Part shown: one piece after another, positions 18,409 through 20,235 of the stretch | Layout: every line of letters starts with the position of its first letter | How positions within the stretch are numbered: position 1 is the stretch's first letter | Virus record (IMG/VR): IMGVR_UViG_3300044213_000019 | Location: 1-20,235 of that record | DNA: 20,235 nucleotides | Strand: one strand, 5' to 3' | Source of the DNA: a virus | Made by a program: the position numbers and the translations under genes | Notes under the pieces: model-generated | What the model saw: only the letters and a program-made list of their open reading frames with translations | The model's database searches: none | What the model was told of the DNA's origin: nothing

Positions 18409-19773
18409 ATGGTAAAAGTAATTGTAGCTGAAAAGAAAATTGATTGCTCACATCTGTTGGGTAAGTTTGTTGATGAATCACATTACGACATTTTGGTAGA
18501 GGAAGATGCTGACGTTTATATGCCAGCAACCTGCGATATCGCAACTCAAGCTACTTGCGAGTTGAATAAAGATTGCGCTTCATGCTCGAAGGGTACTGAT
18601 GAATTGCGCATCGCTTTCAAATTCCGCAAGAACTACTTCACCAAAGAAGAGCAGGATGCTGCATATCTTGGACTAAGAGAAGCTGCTGGTAGAACTGAGA
18701 ACCGTGGACTCGCCTCTGGTATTAAAGACGGTGTTCTTGCTACTTCTGAAGGTCGTGAGTGGGTTACCAACTATCAAGACGAGATGATGCAAATGATTCT
18801 TAAGAATCGTACTGAGTCATTGATTGATGAAGACGTTATCGACATTATTCGTGCCAAATATCCACGTGAAGTTGATAAGAAGATGGCTGGTGGTGACGGT
18901 AAAAACAACGTCTGGGTTATCTCTCGTTTCCGTGGTAAGTTTGACTTTGAACAGTGGCTTGATTCTATCAAACCTTTGACTCGCGAAGAACGAGCAAAGG
19001 CAACGGAAGAAGTCATGAAGATGGTTAGCACAACTACTTACGGTAACGCAGTTAACTCTGGTATTGCTGGTTGGTTTGACCGCTACCCACGTATCCCTTA
19101 TGGTCGTGCGACTTCTTATACTCGCGACAACTTTGACAAATTTAAGATGGCATACCCATTCCTTCAAACACTTGCCAAAGGTTTCAAGGATCTGTTGCCA
19201 TGGCGTTATAACAATCAGATGGAAGCTGCCAAGAAAGTTGACCCACGTTACTTGGTTCCAGAAACTCCATTCACAACTATCACTGTGAATAAAACTTTCC
19301 GTACAGCTGCCCACTTTGACGCTGGTGATTTACATACTGGTTTGTCTAACCTTTTGGTTCTGTCTAACAATGGTAACTACAAAGGCGGATACCTAGTTGC
19401 GCCTGAGTATCGTGTTGCTGTCAACGTTCGTCCTGGCGACTTGCTGTTGATTAACAACCACGAAGTATTGCACGGCAACACTCCAATTGAATTGTTGGAC
19501 GAGGAAGCTGAGCGTGTTTCGTTGGTTTGCTACTTCCGTGAGAAGATGTTGGAACTTGGTTCTTATGAATATGAAGAATGCCGTTACAACTTTGTTGAGA
19601 AACGCAGACTGAATAAAGAACACCCATTGTGGAAACATTTATGGAATGGTGTTTCTGAAGGTATGTGGGAAACAAAAGAGTGGTATGACTATCTTGAAGA
19701 ACAACTTGGTCGCGACGTTCTTGTTAAATACCACCCAAAGGCAAACGCAGGTTCTCTTGAGGGATTCTTTTAA
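18409..19773 (+). CDS. Probable TET/JBP-type 2OG-Fe(II) dioxygenase (DNA base oxidation)
   Basis: A 454-residue protein with an AGGAG ribosome site 6 nt before the ATG. Residues 285-380 form a dioxygenase core: R298, HFD (H302, D304), GLSNLLVL, GGYLVAPEY, a PGDLLLIN turn, distal histidine H355 in VLHGNTPI, and R369 in ERVSLVCYFRE for 2-oxoglutarate. The H-x-D, GLSNL, GG-x-L-x-PEY, GD-LL, HGN, R-x-S-L-V-C-Y order is that of the TET/JBP family, which hydroxylates 5-methylcytosine or thymine in DNA; I am inferring family from motifs. Residues 13-59 carry five Cys (C13, C42, C50, C56, C59) that could bind zinc. It follows the helicase where replicated DNA is produced. The base substrate is unknown. 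Confidence 0.68.
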   Translation: MVKVIVAEKKIDCSHLLGKFVDESHYDILVEEDADVYMPATCDIATQATCELNKDCASCSKGTDELRIAFKFRKNYFTKEEQDAAYLGLREAAGRTENRGLASGIKDGVLATSEGREWVTNYQDEMMQMILKNRTESLIDEDVIDIIRAKYPREVDKKMAGGDGKNNVWVISRFRGKFDFEQWLDSIKPLTREERAKATEEVMKMVSTTTYGNAVNSGIAGWFDRYPRIPYGRATSYTRDNFDKFKMAYPFLQTLAKGFKDLLPWRYNNQMEAAKKVDPRYLVPETPFTTITVNKTFRTAAHFDAGDLHTGLSNLLVLSNNGNYKGGYLVAPEYRVAVNVRPGDLLLINNHEVLHGNTPIELLDEEAERVSLVCYFREKMLELGSYEYEECRYNFVEKRRLNKEHPLWKHLWNGVSEGMWETKEWYDYLEEQLGRDVLVKYHPKANAGSLEGFF

Positions 19774-20235
19774 TGGATCATAACATTATTCCGATATTTC
19801 CTCGTCCATTATATCTTGCGAATATCGGTACACTCGAGAGCGAAAGTGTTTCGTTTCTCAGAGGACTACCTTTTCATGAGCAAATAAATGGTAAGAACTT
19901 CTACAGCGATAATACAAATATACTTGATACAGTAGAGATGTCATCATTAAAGTCTAGAATACAAACACATCTTGACACATACGTTAAAGAAGTTTTGTGT
20001 ACAGATAATGAAGTTAGTTTGCGTATAACTCAGTCATGGGTAAATGTTAATCCACCAGGAACATTTCATAATGCGCATATGCATACTAATAGCATAGTAA
20101 GTGGTGTGTTTTACATAGAACCATCCACTTTACCATCTATGATGTTTCATAAGGAAACTCCTCATGGTATAGATTTTGTATGTGACAGTGAACGTAACAT
20201 GTTTAACTCTCCACACTTTAAGATAAAATGTGAGG
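19773..20235 (+). CDS. 2OG-Fe(II) oxygenase, 2OG-FeII_Oxy_5-like (3' end cut off)
   Basis: ATG at 19773 overlaps the previous stop (TAATG), and the frame stays open for 154 codons to the window edge. The N terminus MDHNIIPIFPRPLYLANIGT and the segment ITQSWVNVNPPGTFHNAHMH, then SIVSGVFYIEP, match the putative 2OG-Fe(II) oxygenase family common in T4-like cyanophages (S-W-x-N-x-x-x-x-G-x-x-x-x-x-H-x-H then S-G-x-(F/Y)-Y). H102 and H104 lie in the expected iron-binding region; the distal histidine and arginine lie beyond the window. The substrate in phages is unknown. Coupling to the TET/JBP-like gene suggests joint expression. Confidence 0.85.
   Translation, partial: MDHNIIPIFPRPLYLANIGTLESESVSFLRGLPFHEQINGKNFYSDNTNILDTVEMSSLKSRIQTHLDTYVKEVLCTDNEVSLRITQSWVNVNPPGTFHNAHMHTNSIVSGVFYIEPSTLPSMMFHKETPHGIDFVCDSERNMFNSPHFKIKCE

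Noticed and set aside
1-20235. CRISPR array, insertion sequence, transposase or integrase
   Set aside because: No spaced direct repeats, terminal inverted repeats or recombinase motifs were seen. The tightly coupled gene run leaves little room for them.

Overview
The window is a segment of the replication and recombination region of a T4-like (Tevenvirinae-related) contractile-tailed phage. The evidence is direct: recognisable homologues of T4 gp45, gp44, gp62, RegA, gp30, DexA, gp43, UvsX, gp40 and gp41. All lie on the + strand, packed with ATGA or TAATG overlaps. Base composition is moderately AT-rich by eye. A phage Hsp20, a likely Sm-like protein and a 2OG-FeII_Oxy_5-type oxygenase resemble the gene content of marine and freshwater T4-like phages. 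Several exact sigma70-type promoters point to a host with ordinary bacterial RNA polymerase. The host cannot be named from this sequence.

Layout. Positions 1-1293 hold two tandem paralogous lipoproteins (the first cut by the window edge) and a coiled-coil protein of unknown function. A perfect promoter at 1296-1324 then starts the replisome block: gp45 sliding clamp, an unknown gene, gp44 clamp loader, a membrane-anchored small protein, gp62 and RegA, followed by two tiny ORFs. A structured 160-nt leader carries a small upstream ORF and a ROSE-like hairpin over the ribosome site of an hsp20 gene. Three small ORFs, a hairpin, a likely Sm-like protein and a terminator-promoter pair follow (5415-6317). 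Positions 6348-11309 are an accessory block of small conserved phage proteins, mostly without known function, surrounding ATP-dependent DNA ligase. DexA exonuclease then leads into DNA polymerase gp43, an aspartyl/asparaginyl-hydroxylase-like dioxygenase, two tandem thioredoxins, UvsX recombinase, gp40 and gp41 helicase. The window closes with a probable TET/JBP-type dioxygenase and a third 2OG-Fe(II) oxygenase that runs off the right edge.

How it fits together. The order 45-44-62-regA ... 43 ... uvsX-40-41 is the T4 transcription order. About 6.9 kb of other genes has been inserted between regA and dexA-43. In T4 the interval between 43 and uvsX includes the DNA-modification genes 42 and beta-gt. 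Here it holds a dioxygenase and thioredoxins instead, and a probable base-oxidising TET/JBP enzyme follows gp41. No cytosine methyltransferase or glycosyltransferase is visible in the window.

The most unusual items are: the TET/JBP-like enzyme; a thioredoxin with a histone-H1-like Lys/Ala/Pro tail; the ROSE-like leader on a phage hsp20; and six perfect TTGACA/TATAAT promoters, four of them buried in coding sequence upstream of other genes.
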